This document shows positions 22,160-34,600 of a stretch of DNA of 64,000 nt, piece by piece. Where the stretch lies: the NCBI GenBank assembly GCA_023078555.1, contig CM041196.1, positions 11,922,985 through 11,986,984 on the forward strand, given 5' to 3'. Every line of letters begins with the position of its first letter. Position 1 is the stretch's first letter. Source of the DNA: Ulva prolifera. Lineage: Eukaryota; Chlorophyta; Ulvophyceae; Ulvales; Ulvaceae. Under the pieces are notes generated by a model. The model ran no database searches and was not told the origin of the DNA. It was given only the letters and a program-made list of their open reading frames with translations. The translations under genes and the position numbers were made by a program.

Positions 22160-22173
22160 ATTCACCGATACCA
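22160..22173 (-). other. Primer binding site of element B
   Basis: TGGTATCGGTGAAT directly inside the 5' LTR on the minus strand. The first 12 bases are the same as in element A. Confidence 0.7.
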
Positions 22174-22522
22174 TGTTAGAAAGGCTATCCTTCGTCAGGT
22201 CAGACACGCAGTCCTTACGTCAAGTCAGGAGACCAGCATCTCATACCTGCTGCGCACAGAGGTAGAACCAGAGAGATGCACGGGGAGACAGAGTACAGCC
22301 AGTACCGTGAAACAGTAAGAATAATGGTTACAGCTCTCCAGTGTGCACAGCCATATATGCACACTGAATAGTCAAGATTACGGCGGGAGATCCTCGCAGG
22401 ATCTCCCTCACTACTCCGGGACAATCCGGCTGGCGGCTTACCCCTACACATGATCCGCGGATCATCCGTGCATGGGTGCACCTGTCACCACGCTGCTGCC
22501 CGCAGGCGCATGCATTGTGACA
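22174..22522 (-). repeat. 5' LTR of element B
   Basis: 349 bp; I find no difference from 15955-16303 when reading the two side by side. Confidence 0.95.
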
Positions 22523-22527
22523 GCGAA
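22523..22527. repeat. Target site duplication of element B (right)
   Basis: GCGAA, matching 15950-15954. Confidence 0.92.
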
Positions 22528-23450
22528 GTCATACTTGCAGGTGGGCGTGTGACAAATTATGCATTCCGCATCCGCGCCCCCATTGTGACTGTTAATTCCG
22601 TATACAGAACGTGACATAACCCCTAGGGTTGCTGCTGCCTCGGGTGTGTCCGGAATTAGCACTGCAACCACAATGTCAAATAACGCTCTGATATATGGCC
22701 CATTTTCGCCAAACGCCGGCTCTTGCAAGGGGTGCTTCAAGAGGGGTCCCCGAGATTCGTGGAACTTCACCCATACCTGCACATGCGAATGTGTGTGGGT
22801 GTGTATGTGACAATTGGGCTTTAAAACTAGACTTCATATCTGCCACGAGTAGCCGGCTTACCCCGTTGTCCGGGTGGGTGGCTGTGCCTACGTCACTGAA
22901 CATAGCTTGCCATAGAGCTTTGATCGTGTCGGCGACAGCGAGATCTACATCTGTGGGTATGTGCGCCTATCCCTTTGATCGGTGATGGTGGATCCACTCC
23001 TTCACTTTCGGAATTAAGCAGAACAACTGAATTGACTCATGGCGAACACTGTCGTCAACGTTCAAGGGTGCCATAAGGATGGGATATAGTTCGCTGTGCA
23101 GCACAAGTGATTAGTCATTGGTCATCAGCCAGTGCTTTGGGTCGGAAAACTGCAAATCCACTCATCGGGAGTGGGCGCTTTAGTCTGTCCACATCATCCC
23201 TCTCGGGCGTGAGTGTCATTGGACCAAGAGCAAAGAGGATGGAGCTGTACCTGTTGCCCAATGTGCTGATCTGTGTCTCGTCAAGGAACATGGCCACTAC
23301 AAAGATGGGGCAGATTGCTTCAGCTTGGTGCATGCCATTGTTCTTGATGTGCGTGACTCTTGCCTACACATGTGAGTACTTGAGCAGTGCATTTTGCAAG
23401 GTAGGACCGGGTATGATCATTACGCTACAAGTTGCATAAAATAAGTCTAT
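22523..23450 (-). pseudogene. Plavaka-like (Tnp2-type) transposase gene, 5' part
   Basis: The minus-strand frame at 23115 to about 23395 starts after a plausible splice acceptor (CACATGTGTAG). It reads AEAICPIFVVAMFLDETQIS and then LGNRYSSILFALGP. This resembles the block in Plavaka/Tnp2 transposases where an acidic 'D-x-T' motif precedes the NLP/GN..P stretch. Frames at 22676-22903 and 22462-22782 follow, with ALFDIVVAVLIPDTPEAAA and ECIICHTPTCKYDF. This is the family's D-x-PE block followed by a Cys-x2-Cys finger. The 22462-22782 frame runs into element B's target site and continues in register at 15949 as ATHKLTEKESCP. Frame changes between blocks could be introns or decay. The family call rests on remembered motif patterns. 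Confidence 0.55.
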
Positions 23451-24252
23451 AAGGTTACACATACCGGGCCATTATATGGCAAAGCAAATACAAGCCAAAG
23501 AGCGACCGGCTGCCACCATTGCAATACCCAAATCTCATCACAGCAAAAGACATAGACAATATCTAAACACAACTGCATAAAATGCGCCACGACCAGAGCT
23601 CTCAACCCAGAAAAGCATCCACCGGCACATCAAAGCCATGGGTGAAATGCCTGCCGCACGACCGGGCGACCGCCGTCAAGTTGCATAAAATGGTCTCGTC
23701 ATCAGCTGGTCATGGCGTTGGGTTGGACATCATACCCGCTTGGCGTTCTGAATGATTGAGCCATGCATGAAAATGGCCACTCTGCCAAAAACATCCGGGC
23801 TCGTCTAGTCATCACACGAAGGCATGCAGATTGGATCCAATGTGATGTGCAAGTTGTCGATGGTGCACATGGCGGACGAGAACTTATGCACACCCACGGG
23901 TGCGCAAATTGGGTGCGCCATTTTGCGCTCCCAGTCGAAATACACTCAAGAGCGTATTTTGGCCCATAAATGCGTCTATGTTGAAGCTATCTGTGTGTCA
24001 AGCATCATGGAAGCGATCCGGCTGAAATTGGTTGAGAGCGCGGCCAATTGTGTCGCTTCGTCTGGCTCATACCGGTGGCATGTTTGCGTGGGGACGGCAC
24101 GCATAAGGAAGTGAATGCGGTGTATACCATGTAAGTAGAGTGCTAAATGCTTAACGCTTAGGTGTAGCTCGTAGTATTCCACGCCCTAGTCTTTGCGGTC
24201 GCCGGTTGCCCTGTCTAGATGCAATTGGTGTGGGACGGTGCCGAGTACACAA
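23451..24252. other. No recognisable feature
   Basis: Short frames only. The far 5' part of the Plavaka-like gene or transposon would be expected here, but I cannot identify it. Similarity to the right-hand LTR of element D starts abruptly at about 24253. Confidence 0.35.
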
Positions 24253-24600
24253 GGGCAGCGCAATCAGACATACTTGAGAGGGCGTGGCTATAGGTGCATA
24301 CTTGAGCATTCCTCTGCTTAGACAAGATGTCTCCCAAAGAATGCACTGCTCTATATATAGTATATCCACGCACACCACAGCCCACAGAAACCTATTGCTC
24401 TGTGGATCTCAGTTCCACCAGAACATCCTCTCAACTCCATCACATCATTCCCTCACTAGCTGGTGCTCTCATGTGCATAGTACCTTGCGTACAATACACT
24501 AGATGTGCACTAGCCGTCCCACTATTACCTAGTGGACAATGCACATTGTACTCCTACATTATGTCTCATTCATGCAGCTCAGAAGATATCTGTGCTGCCA
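24253..24600 (-). repeat. 3' LTR of element D (partial)
   Basis: It matches 30880-31222 with about 21 differences in 345 bp and shares the terminus GTGCTGCCA. A TATA-like CTATATATAG lies near 24352. A purine tract (CAGGGGGAA on the minus strand, about 24602-24612) abuts it. Confidence 0.85.
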
Positions 24601-26404
24601 CATTCCCCCTGAATGGTCATGCTCTTGGTTGCAAAACATCTTGCATCCCCATGCCCCGAGCTCCGTCATCATGGCTCGGTCCGGGCAGTGCCTTGGTCAG
24701 GATGTCCGCCTTCATTTCATCAGTCCCAACAAACACGGGCTCGATGTCGCCTTCATCACGCGGTGTCGCAAAAAATTGTATGCCACATCAATGTGCTTCG
24801 TGCGCCCGGAGGATCCCGGGGTGTGTTGCAGCATCAGATCCAGAGCCGACTGGTTGTCCCCATAGAGACACAGTCGTTTAATTTTGCCTGTCACTTCGCC
24901 CATGAGCTTACGTATCCACAACAGCTCCTTGGCTGCAGCGGCTGCTGCGATGTACTCCGCTTCGCACGTTGACGAAGCCACCACATTCTGCAACTTCACT
25001 CTCCACACCACAACACCACCATGCATGATCACCACAGCACTTGGTGTGCTCTTTCGAGTGTCAATCTCCCCAGCATAGTCAGCGTCAGTGTAGCCCACAA
25101 TTCCTAGATTGCCTCGCTGGTATACTATGCCACTATCAAGAGTCCCAGCAAGGTATCTCAGCACACGCTTTGCTGCCTTCCAATGTACATCGGTGGGGTT
25201 TGCAACGAAACGGCTCAACACACCCACTGCAAATGCAAGGTCTGGGCGCGTATTGATTGTTAGGTACAGCAGCGATCCCACAAGCTCAGCATATGGCACT
25301 TCTGCAGCAACAGGCTCTTCAGACCTGATGAGGCGCACATTTACCTCCATGGTGGAGGTGACTGGCTTGCATGTCATGCCGAAACGGTCCAGCGTGTCCC
25401 GTGCATACTTGGGCTGCCCCAGCCAGAGCTTACCTTGCTCGCGGTCCCTTTGGAGCTGCAGCCCCAGAAAATAGGTCACCTCCCCGACGTCCTTGATGTC
25501 GAAGGCGCCGGCGATAGCCTCCAAGGCTGCCTGAACCGTGTGCCGTTTGCCTATTATGACTCCATCGTCCACATAGATGAGCACATAGACACGCTCCTGC
25601 ACCTCACCCATGTAATCGTAGTTAATTAATCTTGCCTTTCTGGTCATGTAGAACATGCATGGGTCCGCCTCAGAGGCGGTGAAGCCCATGCGCACCAGCT
25701 CCCCCAGCAGCTTGGCATGCCATGCCCTAGCTGCTTGCTTCAGCCCATATAAGGCTTTGCGCAGCCGGTACACGCCGCCGCCGAACTCATCCGGCACGCG
25801 CACGTAAACCTCATCACCGTCAAGCTTGCCATTCAGATATGCTGTCGCCACATCGAACTGATGCAACTCCTGGTCACATTCAGCAGCAGGAGCGAGCATA
25901 ATGCGCAAGGTTGCTTGCTGAGCGGTAGCAGCAAATATCTCTCCGTAGTCCATGCCCCTCCTCTGCAGGCAACCGAGCACCACCAACCTGGTCTTGTATT
26001 TGTCGACAGCGCCGCGCGCGTCGCGCTTGATCTTGTAGACCGGCTTCATGGGCAGCACCCGCATGCCCCGTGGAATTTCTGTGACAGGCTCCATCACCCC
26101 CTTCTCATGTGGTGATGCCCATTCAGAGTCCATGGACTCCCTCCACAACGGTGCATCTTGCCGAGATAGCGCTTCCCTGGTGGTCTTCGGTTCGTCCGTC
26201 AAGGGAGTCGCTGCAGCCGCTGCATAGTTGTATGCATGTGGCTTGTACACATCTGGCGCTCGCCGGTGGCGCTGTGGGTAGCGCTGCGGCGCAGCTTCCT
26301 CTTCTTCTGCAGCGTCATCAAGGGTCTCATTACCTGCATCGGGAGTGTCCGGCGCCGCAGCGCCGTCGGCCTCCTCAGCCACATCTGGCGTATATATGGA
26401 CACT

Positions 26405-28400
26405 ACCGGTCAAGTCCTATGGGGGGATTATTGCTGTAAATCTGGTCCTCAGTCTGACCATCAATTTGTGCGTGGTAGGCTACACTGCTGATGACACGTG
26501 TTCCTAATGCTTTGCAAAGCTCACGCATTCTGGAGGCAGTCAACCGAGAGTCTCGATCACCAATGAAAATAAAAGAACGCAACAGGGCGTCGACGACCAG
26601 CGTGGTCCGATTCCTGTTCAAGTGAAGCGCCAACTCCATAATCAGATGCATCAGATACAACGACAAATGGTTTTGTCAAAACATGATGCATAAGAATGGG
26701 AGATGTTATGATCGCACTCTTCAAAGCATCCAGAGCAGCTTGCTCAACATCGGCTCGCCACCGCCAGACGACGCCTTTCTTCAAAAGCTGGCTCAAGGAA
26801 GCTGTAATCATAGCGAAGCATGGAACATACGGACGCCAGAATCCAAACGTACCAAGCAAAGAACGCAGTTCACGAACAGGTGTGGGCACAGGCCAAGACT
26901 GCAATGCGACTGCGTTATCTGGATACACAGAAAGACCATTAGCAGAAGCAATATGACCCAAGAACTCAATTGATTTCTGCATCCATTCGCACTTTATGGG
27001 CTTCACATAAAATTTATGATCACGCAAACGTCGGAGCACAACATGCACATGCATGACGTGCCCATCTTCAGTAGGACTGATTATACAGATATTGTCAAGA
27101 TAAATCGCTAAAAACAATTGATATGGCATGCATGTACCATCGGAAAACATAAAATCTTCACGAAATGCATTGTCCGTCATGTACTGAAACGTAGACAGAG
27201 CACCACACAATCACATCGGCATAACGCGGAACTCAAAATGTCCATACGGAGTTGTAAATGCCGTTTTGGGCTCATCAGAATCGCGCATGCGTATTTGGTA
27301 ATATCCACCAAGCATGTCGATTTTCGTGAACACCGTGGCACCACTAAGACGCTCCAGCAAGTCAGATATGCGAGGTAACCGATATGCGATTCTGTTCAAA
27401 GTTTTGCTATTCAGGTTGACGTAACTTACACACATACGCCATGTGCGTTTTATAGTAACAGGGTCAACTTTCTTCGGTACAAACAGCAGTGGTGCTGCCC
27501 AAGGTGACAACGAAGGAGTGATCCATCCCTTGGCCAATAATTCGCGTATATAACGCTGCAACTCAGCGTCTTCTTCTGCTGTGTATGGTCGCGGATTGCG
27601 TTTGTATGGTACAACGTGCGGATCAGTATCAACTGTGTGTTCAATCGGTTTGCCCTCAGCATCGAACCGTTCAGGAGGCAAATCACCAGGAATTTCAGTG
27701 ACCAACACATCACGAAATTGATGCTATAACTCACGAATGCGTGGCTGTTGAGCACTAGGTCCAGACAAGACTGGATCCTCCAAGTGCTCTGCCGCAATAT
27801 CAAGCGCATTGTACTCGGGCATAACATAACTGACAAATGCATCATTCAACTCGTCATGGGACTGACGCTGTAACTGTTTCGACATCGCGTCGATTGAATA
27901 CAACTCAAACGTATCCGAACGAACATCACAGGCGGGTTGTGTTGGCTCACGAAACGTGTGCAATGTCAATCTTGCCGTGCGTTTCGCACTACGCCACTGC
28001 AATGTCATACTGCGCTGTTTGAAAGACAATTGCGCATTATGATCACACAAGAAATCCATTCCAAGGACAAACATTTATACCAGGCATGTCAACAACAATA
28101 AAAGTGCGTTTGGCGCGAAAAGTGCCGAGTTTATAATGTACCTTCTTCAAGATGCCATGAATCCGTGAAGTTGATCCATCAATCAAACGCGTTTCTGGCT
28201 AATGTACATGCGTATAATTGAACGCATGCTCTTCGGCAAATGCTAACACAAAACTATGCGCCGCGCCGGAATCAACAAGAAACTGAGCATAACAATGTTG
28301 TAACAAACCTTCAAACAGTAACGACTTCACACCAGGCACATTAGTCAAGTTTCATGCGGGAGCACACCCTAGCTTATCGTCTTTCGCCATGTATTCCATG
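26405..28400 (-). mobile_element. Ty3/Gypsy fragment nested in element D
   Basis: Minus-strand parts in order are aspartic protease (LVDSGAAHSF, about 28.3 kb), RT ([22 protein letters not shown], about 26.9-27.6 kb), RNase H (VVSDASDYGVGA, about 26.6 kb) and a short integrase core end (GDRDSRLTA, GQTE, about 26.4-26.5 kb). RT-RNase H before integrase marks Gypsy rather than Copia. It has no gag and no LTRs and is broken, by several breaks. The exact right boundary within 28.35-28.52 kb is unclear. It entered after D did, or the two fossils were joined by rearrangement. Confidence 0.85.
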
Positions 28401-30747
28401 GGCGCAAAGTCAGCCGGGTGCTCTGTACGCACACGTTTCTCAGCAGCAAACACAACAGATTCAGGTTCATGTTGTGCAGTTATATGCACATCCAATTCCT
28501 AATCAGGGGCTTCATCATCCGACTCACCGTAGTCGCTGGCGGCTTCGAGAGGCGGCACATTAGCGTATGCATCCTCATCACCCAGCCCGCCCTGATCGTC
28601 ACTGGCAGCGTCACTGTCAGGCAGCATGGCCTAGAGGAACCCGAAGTCCTCGTCGGCGCATCGCAATCCGTGCCATTTCCAGCACGTGCTCGTCTCATCG
28701 AAACGGACGTTGCGCGACTTCACACACTTCATCTGGCTACCGCGCCAGATATAGACCCTGTAGGCCTTGCTGGTGCGCTCGTAGCCCGCAAAGATGCCAG
28801 CCTCAGCTCGAGCGTCCAGCTTCCGCCGCTTTGCATCAGGCACACGCACGTAAGCCAGGCACCCGATTGCCCGCAGCCGGTGTACATCAGGGACCCTGCC
28901 GTAGAACATCTCATGCGGGGAACCGGTCTCCCCCTTTGTCGGCATGCAGTTCCGAACAAAACACGCAGTGTCCAGGGCCGCAGCCCAGAACTTCGGTGAC
29001 AGATTAAAGTCCTCCAGCATTGCACGGACCTTTTCGATCAGGGTCCTGTTGAGCCGCTCAACCCTTCCGTTATGTTCGGGGGTTCAGTCCGCGCTGGTCG
29101 GGTGTTCGATGCCTTGTTCACGGAAGAAGTCCATCAGCCGGCCTTTGAATTCAGTGCCGTTGTCGCTTCGGACCGCCTTCACCTTCCGTCCGGTCTGCCG
29201 CTGCCATCTCAGGATCGTGTCTCTGATCCACTCGAAGACATCAGATTTCCTGACAATGCATGAAACTTCCGCCATGCGCGACATGTCATCCATCAGCGTC
29301 ACTGCATACATGGCTCCGCCCCAGCTCGGGACTTGGAACGGGCCCATCACGTCGGTGTGGAGCAGCTTCAGAGCTTCGGTTGCCTGGGAGTCAGATAGCT
29401 GGAACGGGTCCCGCGTCTGCTTCGCACGCATGCATACGCCGCATGCCGGGTCGTGCTGAGCACCGCCGTCAAAGCCCGCAGCCGCAGCCATCTTCCGCAT
29501 CACGTCGCGGCCCAGATGTCCCAAGCGCCGATGCCATGTCTCTGCTGACACAACCACATGTGCCGCAGCTTGCGAAGGTGTGGCCGCAGGCAGCACGTCG
29601 CAGTCAAGCCTGTACAGCCGTTCATTCTTGTGGCCCCTCAGAACCACGCAGCCCTCTGCGTCGATGATGCAGCACTGGTCGCCTCACCGCCAGCAGTCGT
29701 GTCCCGCCTCGGTGGCCAGATTCCCCGACAGCAGATTGACCTTCATGCTTGGCACGACCAGCACAGAACGAAGCTCAACCACGCCCTGTGGTCCTCCGCC
29801 TAGCCACACTTCGCCATCGCAGAGCACGTCATGCCCCTCCCCGCCTCCCAGCACCACTCTCTTGATCTTGCTGGGTCTGCAGTTGCGAACTGCGCTGATA
29901 TCGTGGACGATGTGGTGAGAGCAGCCGCTATCGTACTACATGCCCCGCCGGCCATCGCTCCCTGGCAAACTTGTGGCCATCGCATCGCCTATTGCCATCA
30001 TTGCTGCGCCAGGCTTCTCCTTCTTGGGCAGCCTGCAGTCCTTCGCAATGTGCCCTTGCTTTCCGCTGTTGAAGCACTTTCTCGTCTCCCTCCTCGGCCT
30101 CTTAGCTTCAGATTGCATCGCACGCCCTTCTCTGTCCTTGGGCGCAGATGGCTCCCGGGTGCTCTCCAGATGGCGCGTTGCCGACTTCAGCTCCGTGACG
30201 ACCCGGCTGAATCCAGACACCACATGCGGGGTCAAGATCAGCACCAGAGACCCCTTCTCTGCCGAGCCTCGCAGTCCTCGCACGAGAGCATTCGCGGCCA
30301 GCTGGTCCGCTGCCTCAAAAGTCCGTGTCTTCGAGCTTCTCAAGCACCTCCAGCACACGCTCCGCGAACCGCGCGTAGGTCTCTGTCAACCCTTGCCGCA
30401 TCGCGTTATCAGCTTGTTCACCAGGAGTGGCTGGCGTAGCTGCAGTTCCGCTTCGAACTCAGCCCGCACACTCTCCCACGCCGTCATGGCAGTGATAGCG
30501 CGTCGGATGATCCTCATCAATCCTCTGTCATCTACCGTCAGCAGCATTCTGCTTTTGACGTTGACGTCCTCCCGGACTTCAGCGGGTACTGCAACGTCTG
30601 GCTCCTCTGTGAGCCAGCGCTCGCAGTTCATGGTCACCATGGAAGCTTCAAACTGCGCCGCCCACATGCGATAGTCGCCGTCCCGCTTCAGCTTGCAGAC
30701 AGCATTCATTGGGTTCTGTCGGTGCTCCATTGCGCATCAACACGATA

Positions 30748-30758
30748 GGCCCATAACC
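30748..30758 (-). other. Primer site of element D (half-tRNA type)
   Basis: The plus strand reads GGCCCATAACC directly left of the LTR. This is the anticodon arm sequence of eukaryotic initiator tRNA-Met (CAU anticodon inside). In element orientation GGTTATGGGCC would pair with it, the arrangement used by Drosophila copia with a cleaved tRNA half. It lacks the usual TGG start. Confidence 0.8.
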
Positions 30759-31222
30759 TGTGAGAATCTCAGGTGATCAGTCTTTGTGCTATTGACTCTG
30801 CTCGAGATCAATACAATACAACACCTGCAACAACTGCTCTATAAGCACTTGTGTCTCACATTGTTCTGCTCATGATAACGACAGCGCAATCATACTTGAG
30901 CTGGCGTGGCTATAGGTGCATACTTGTGCATTCATCTGCTTAGACAAGATGTCTCCCAGAGAATGCACTGCTCTATATATAGTATCTCCACCCACACCAC
31001 AGCCCACAGAAACCTATTGCTCTGTGGAACTCAGTTCCACCAGAACATCCTCTCAACTCCATCACACCATTCCCTCACTAGCTGGTGCTCTCATGTGCAT
31101 AATGCCTAGCGTACAATACACTAGATGTGCACTAGACGTCCCACTGTTACCTAGTGGACAATGCACAATGTACTGCTATAGCATGTCTCATTCATGCAAC
31201 TCGGAAGATATCTGTGCTGCCA
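30759..31222 (-). repeat. 5' LTR of element D
   Basis: 464 bp. On the minus strand it starts TGGCAGCAC and ends GATTCTCACA. It contains CTATATATAG near 30970. Confidence 0.85.
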
Positions 31223-31508
31223 TATGCAGGCATGAGCTCTAACATCCTGTGTCTGGGCTAAATCGCTCTTCATGATATCATGGAAGGATGCAGCCCTCCC
31301 GGAAGTGGTGACATGGATATTATATTTATATTTAAAGTTGCTCACAAACAGTCTATTTCTGCTGCCATTCGATGTGTTATCGATATGGAGTTTTTAATTA
31401 CCCGGATCGCTAATTTCTTTTTGGATGACCTGCTGGGCCTGATGTACCTGGCTCTGTCACACCAATGCCCGAAATTCATATGTTCCCTCACCTGCTTCCG
31501 GGTCTTCG
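31223..31508 (-). other. Gap between elements D and E
   Basis: 286 bp flanking element E. On the minus strand a frame leaves E's insertion site as TRKQVREHMNFGHWCDRARY and stays open for about 60 codons. It is in register with a frame right of E at about 36.66-36.8 kb. It may be a remnant of the gene-like region E inserted into. Confidence 0.3.
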
Positions 31509-31671
31509 TGTTGAGTTGTGAGGTAGAGCGAGCAGAGATATTGAAAAAGGGTAGTTACTGAGATATCATCGATCGATATAAGGCATCGAACCAGCCACTG
31601 CCGCTGGGCTAATCTGCTGTATGTCGAGGACATGCATGGCTAGTCTCTGTGACCACACTATATTGCTGACA
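31509..31671 (-). repeat. 3' LTR of element E
   Basis: 163 bp, TGTTG...TGACA. A purine tract (CAGGGGGAG on the minus strand) is adjacent at 31672-31680. Confidence 0.9.
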
Positions 31672-34600
31672 CTCCCCCTGTGACGGACATGCCATGGTCT
31701 AACCTCACCGCAAGTACATCTATATCAAAACATTCATTCGACGGGAGAAAACCGAGCTATTTTCGGGAAAACCCGCAACGCAAGTCTTGCTTGCGCCGGT
31801 TGCTCTGCCACTGCAGAAACAACCTCCCCAACCTACACCAATGGTGTGAGGATTTTACGGGTAATTCACTCAAACAGCCTAATGCTAGGCTCACCGAAGG
31901 CATAATCGGCAACGGTCTTCTTGAAGCTTGGGAGCTGCGAGCGGTTTGGTGAAGCAGTCCGCCAGCTACTCATGTGTGGTCACCTTTGCACATGGAAAAT
32001 CCCTGCAGCCACGCGCTCACCCACAACATGATAGTGAATCTCGATGTATTTCATCTTCGAGGATTCCACAGGGTTAACTAGAACCTTGCTAGTCGCAATG
32101 TTGGCGCAGAGGAGTGGGACAGGCCTAGTGATGGCACGCATGTCCACCTTGAGGAGTTTAAGCAGGCCGATGACATCGTCTGTAGCGGTCGATGCAGAGA
32201 TGTACTCTGCCGCCATTGTCGATTTGGCGACGCAGGATTGCTTCTTGGTGCCCCAGATGACGGGAGAACCGCAAACGGTGGCGACAAAACCGCTGACGCT
32301 GCGGCGATCAACCGGGCAGGCTGCCCAGTCGGAATCGGTGTAGAGCACTAGGGGCATTTGGCCGGAGGCAGGAGAAGGTTACCCTGCAGGTCGGAAGGTG
32401 CGCGAGCCATCGAGCACAAGGCGAGCCCCCGCGGTTCCCTTGAGGTACAAGATGCACTTCATCGCCAGCTTGAGAAGCGCCCGCGAGGGCGCGTACATGT
32501 GGGATGCAAGCATGGTCGCGGCATAGGTGATATCAGAACGTGTCACCTGGGCAATGTAGAGCAAAGTACCCACCATGCTTCGATACTCAGATGCAAAACG
32601 GTCAGCAAGAGGAGGCGCATATGTAGGAAGATGGGCCCCCGAAGGGAGGGGACACTTTCTTGGAGGGCTGCCAGAAAGGTTGAAGCGCTCTACTGCCTCC
32701 TCCACCATCTTCTCTTGGGAGAGAGACATGGTCCCAAGCACCGGGCACTGCTCGATGCACATGCCCAGGCCGCTTCGGGCCAGACTGCTGTCTGTTCCCG
32801 GGAACTTGCCGAGAATGGTGCACACATGATGCTGGCCGCGCTCGTCAGTAGCGATGACGAAGCCGTCGTCCACGTGAGTGTAGGCGAGCTCGCGCGGTGC
32901 GCCCGGCTCGAGACCGTCGCGCGCGTAAATGGCCGTGTCGACCGCGGTGGGAGCCCACCCAAGCTCTTGAAGACCGGAGGAGAAAGCGCGGTACCACGTG
33001 GTGGCAGCCTGGTGTACCCCGTAGATATACCGCATGACCAACCAGACGCGGCCTCTTCCCTCGTCAATGTCAGGCGGGGGAAGCATGTAGACTTGCTCTT
33101 GCAATTCGCCGTTGAGAAACGCTGTGGAGATGTCGAACGAGCGGACGGTGAAGCGGTGGTGCGCGACGCGCGCGAGCAGAGCACGGAGGTACGGCATGGG
33201 CGCCGTGGGCGCCCATGTCTAATCGAAGTCGATGCCCGGTCGCTGGGAGAAGCCCTTGGCAACCATCCGAGCTTTGTAGCGGATGATGGCTTCCGCCTTG
33301 TTTGCCTTGAGTGCAAAGACCCACCAGCTTCGAACAGGCTTGGCACCGGCAGGCATATGCACAAGTTTGTACACCCCTCGCTCGTTGAAGCTCTTGAGTT
33401 CCTCGGCCATTGCTTGGCTTCAGTCGGAGCATTGGGGTGAGGCGAGGGCCTCTGCTACAGAAGACGGCGCGGTAATGCCGGATGCGTGAAACGCGTCGCC
33501 GGCCTGGAGGGCGTCGAGGGCGTGGATATCGTTTGTTGAAGTATACGCCATGCATGCCATGGCTCCCTCGCTGTCCATGATGGTGTCCGAAATGGCGAGG
33601 CTGGCAGTGTCGGTGAATCCGAGCTGAGGCGGCGGTACTCCCTTGTTGCCCCTCGCAGAACGCCGTAGCTCAGGAGCGGCGGCAGGCGCAACATGTGCAT
33701 GTGCAACATGTCCATCTCCCCTCTGTGGCGCCGCAGCGGGCTGTGGATCAGGGGGTTTCGGAGCAGGCAATGCATGGTGCATGGCCACATGATTTTCTGC
33801 AGCCACTAGTTGCACAGGCGCCGCAGTAGAGGGCACTGCAGGAGGTACAGGCGGCATAGGCTTGGAACAAATAGGAGCGTACGGGGGCGCACTGACCCCA
33901 CAGTGCACAACCCCGCACCCGACCGGCAGTCGGTCTGCATCGGGTGCGGCACCGCGAGCACCGAAGGACTCATCAATAAGGACGTCGGAGGAAATGACAA
34001 CCTTGTTGGTGGTTTTGTCAAGCACCTTGTAGACCGCATTCTGGCTGTGACCGTCAGAATGGAATCCGAGGATCATCCCTTCGTGCCCGCGCTCGGCCAG
34101 TTTGGCCGCCGCGGGGTGATTGATGTATCGGCAGGGTGCGCCGAGCACGATGAGGTGGTCGAGGCGCGGGAGCTTGCGCCCTGTCCACTTCTCCCAAGGG
34201 ATGGCTTTGCCGATGCCGGAATGCGGAGACCGGTTGATCAGGTAAGTGATGCCTGCACTGAACAGTGATCACTGCTTGAGATTCAGTCCTCGGTGGTGCA
34301 TGACCGCGCGCAGGCGCGGTGAGACTGTGCCGTTGAAGCGCTCGATGAGGCCGTTGCCTTTGTGCTGCCGTGGCGGTGAGCGTGACCCGGAAAATATGCC
34401 GAGGTCACGGAGACTTTTCATGAAAGCCAGGCCACTGAATTTGCCGCCGTTTTCGGTACGCAGTGTGTGCACCGGCATGCCCCTGGCTGGGAGGTGTTTG
34501 CAGAAGTCGACGAGGATGGCTTCCGCTCGATCTTTGGAGTGGAGAGGCCAGACGTGGGCCATGCGGCTGCACTCATCAATGGTCGTGAGTGCACAAGTGT

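Larger units (their letters stand above)
15955..22522 (-). mobile_element. Copia element B, looks whole
   Basis: This is a Ty1/Copia LTR retrotransposon of about 6.57 kb on the minus strand. It has 349-bp LTRs that I cannot tell apart, a GCGAA target duplication, primer site and polypurine tract in place, and one uninterrupted gag-pol frame. It is the same family as A and clearly diverged from the solo LTR at 60.8 kb. Identical LTRs mean it inserted very recently on this genome's scale. It sits inside an older transposase gene, whose frame is in register on both sides. Confidence 0.96.
24253..31222 (-). mobile_element. Copia element D, older, broken, with nested Gypsy piece
   Basis: A Ty1/Copia element on the minus strand of a different family from A and B. 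Parts in minus-strand order are gag (about 29.9-30.7 kb, with a single-finger region near 30.1 kb), GAG-pre-integrase and integrase (about 28.6-29.7 kb), and RT plus RNase H (about 24.7-26.4 kb, with IYVDDGVI, SDADY-like TDADYAGE and YGDNQSA motifs). A Ty3/Gypsy piece of about 2 kb lies between integrase and RT. The LTR segments differ at about 6% of sites. The element is broken, by several breaks, and its left LTR is only partly visible. No target duplication is recognisable. Confidence 0.9.

Noticed and set aside
32358-33440. 360-codon plus-strand ORF
   Set aside because: It lies opposite the reverse transcriptase of Copia element E and is explained as the antisense of a GC-rich coding strand. 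It carries no motif of its own. The same applies to 34467-35207 and 29831-30674 on the plus strand.
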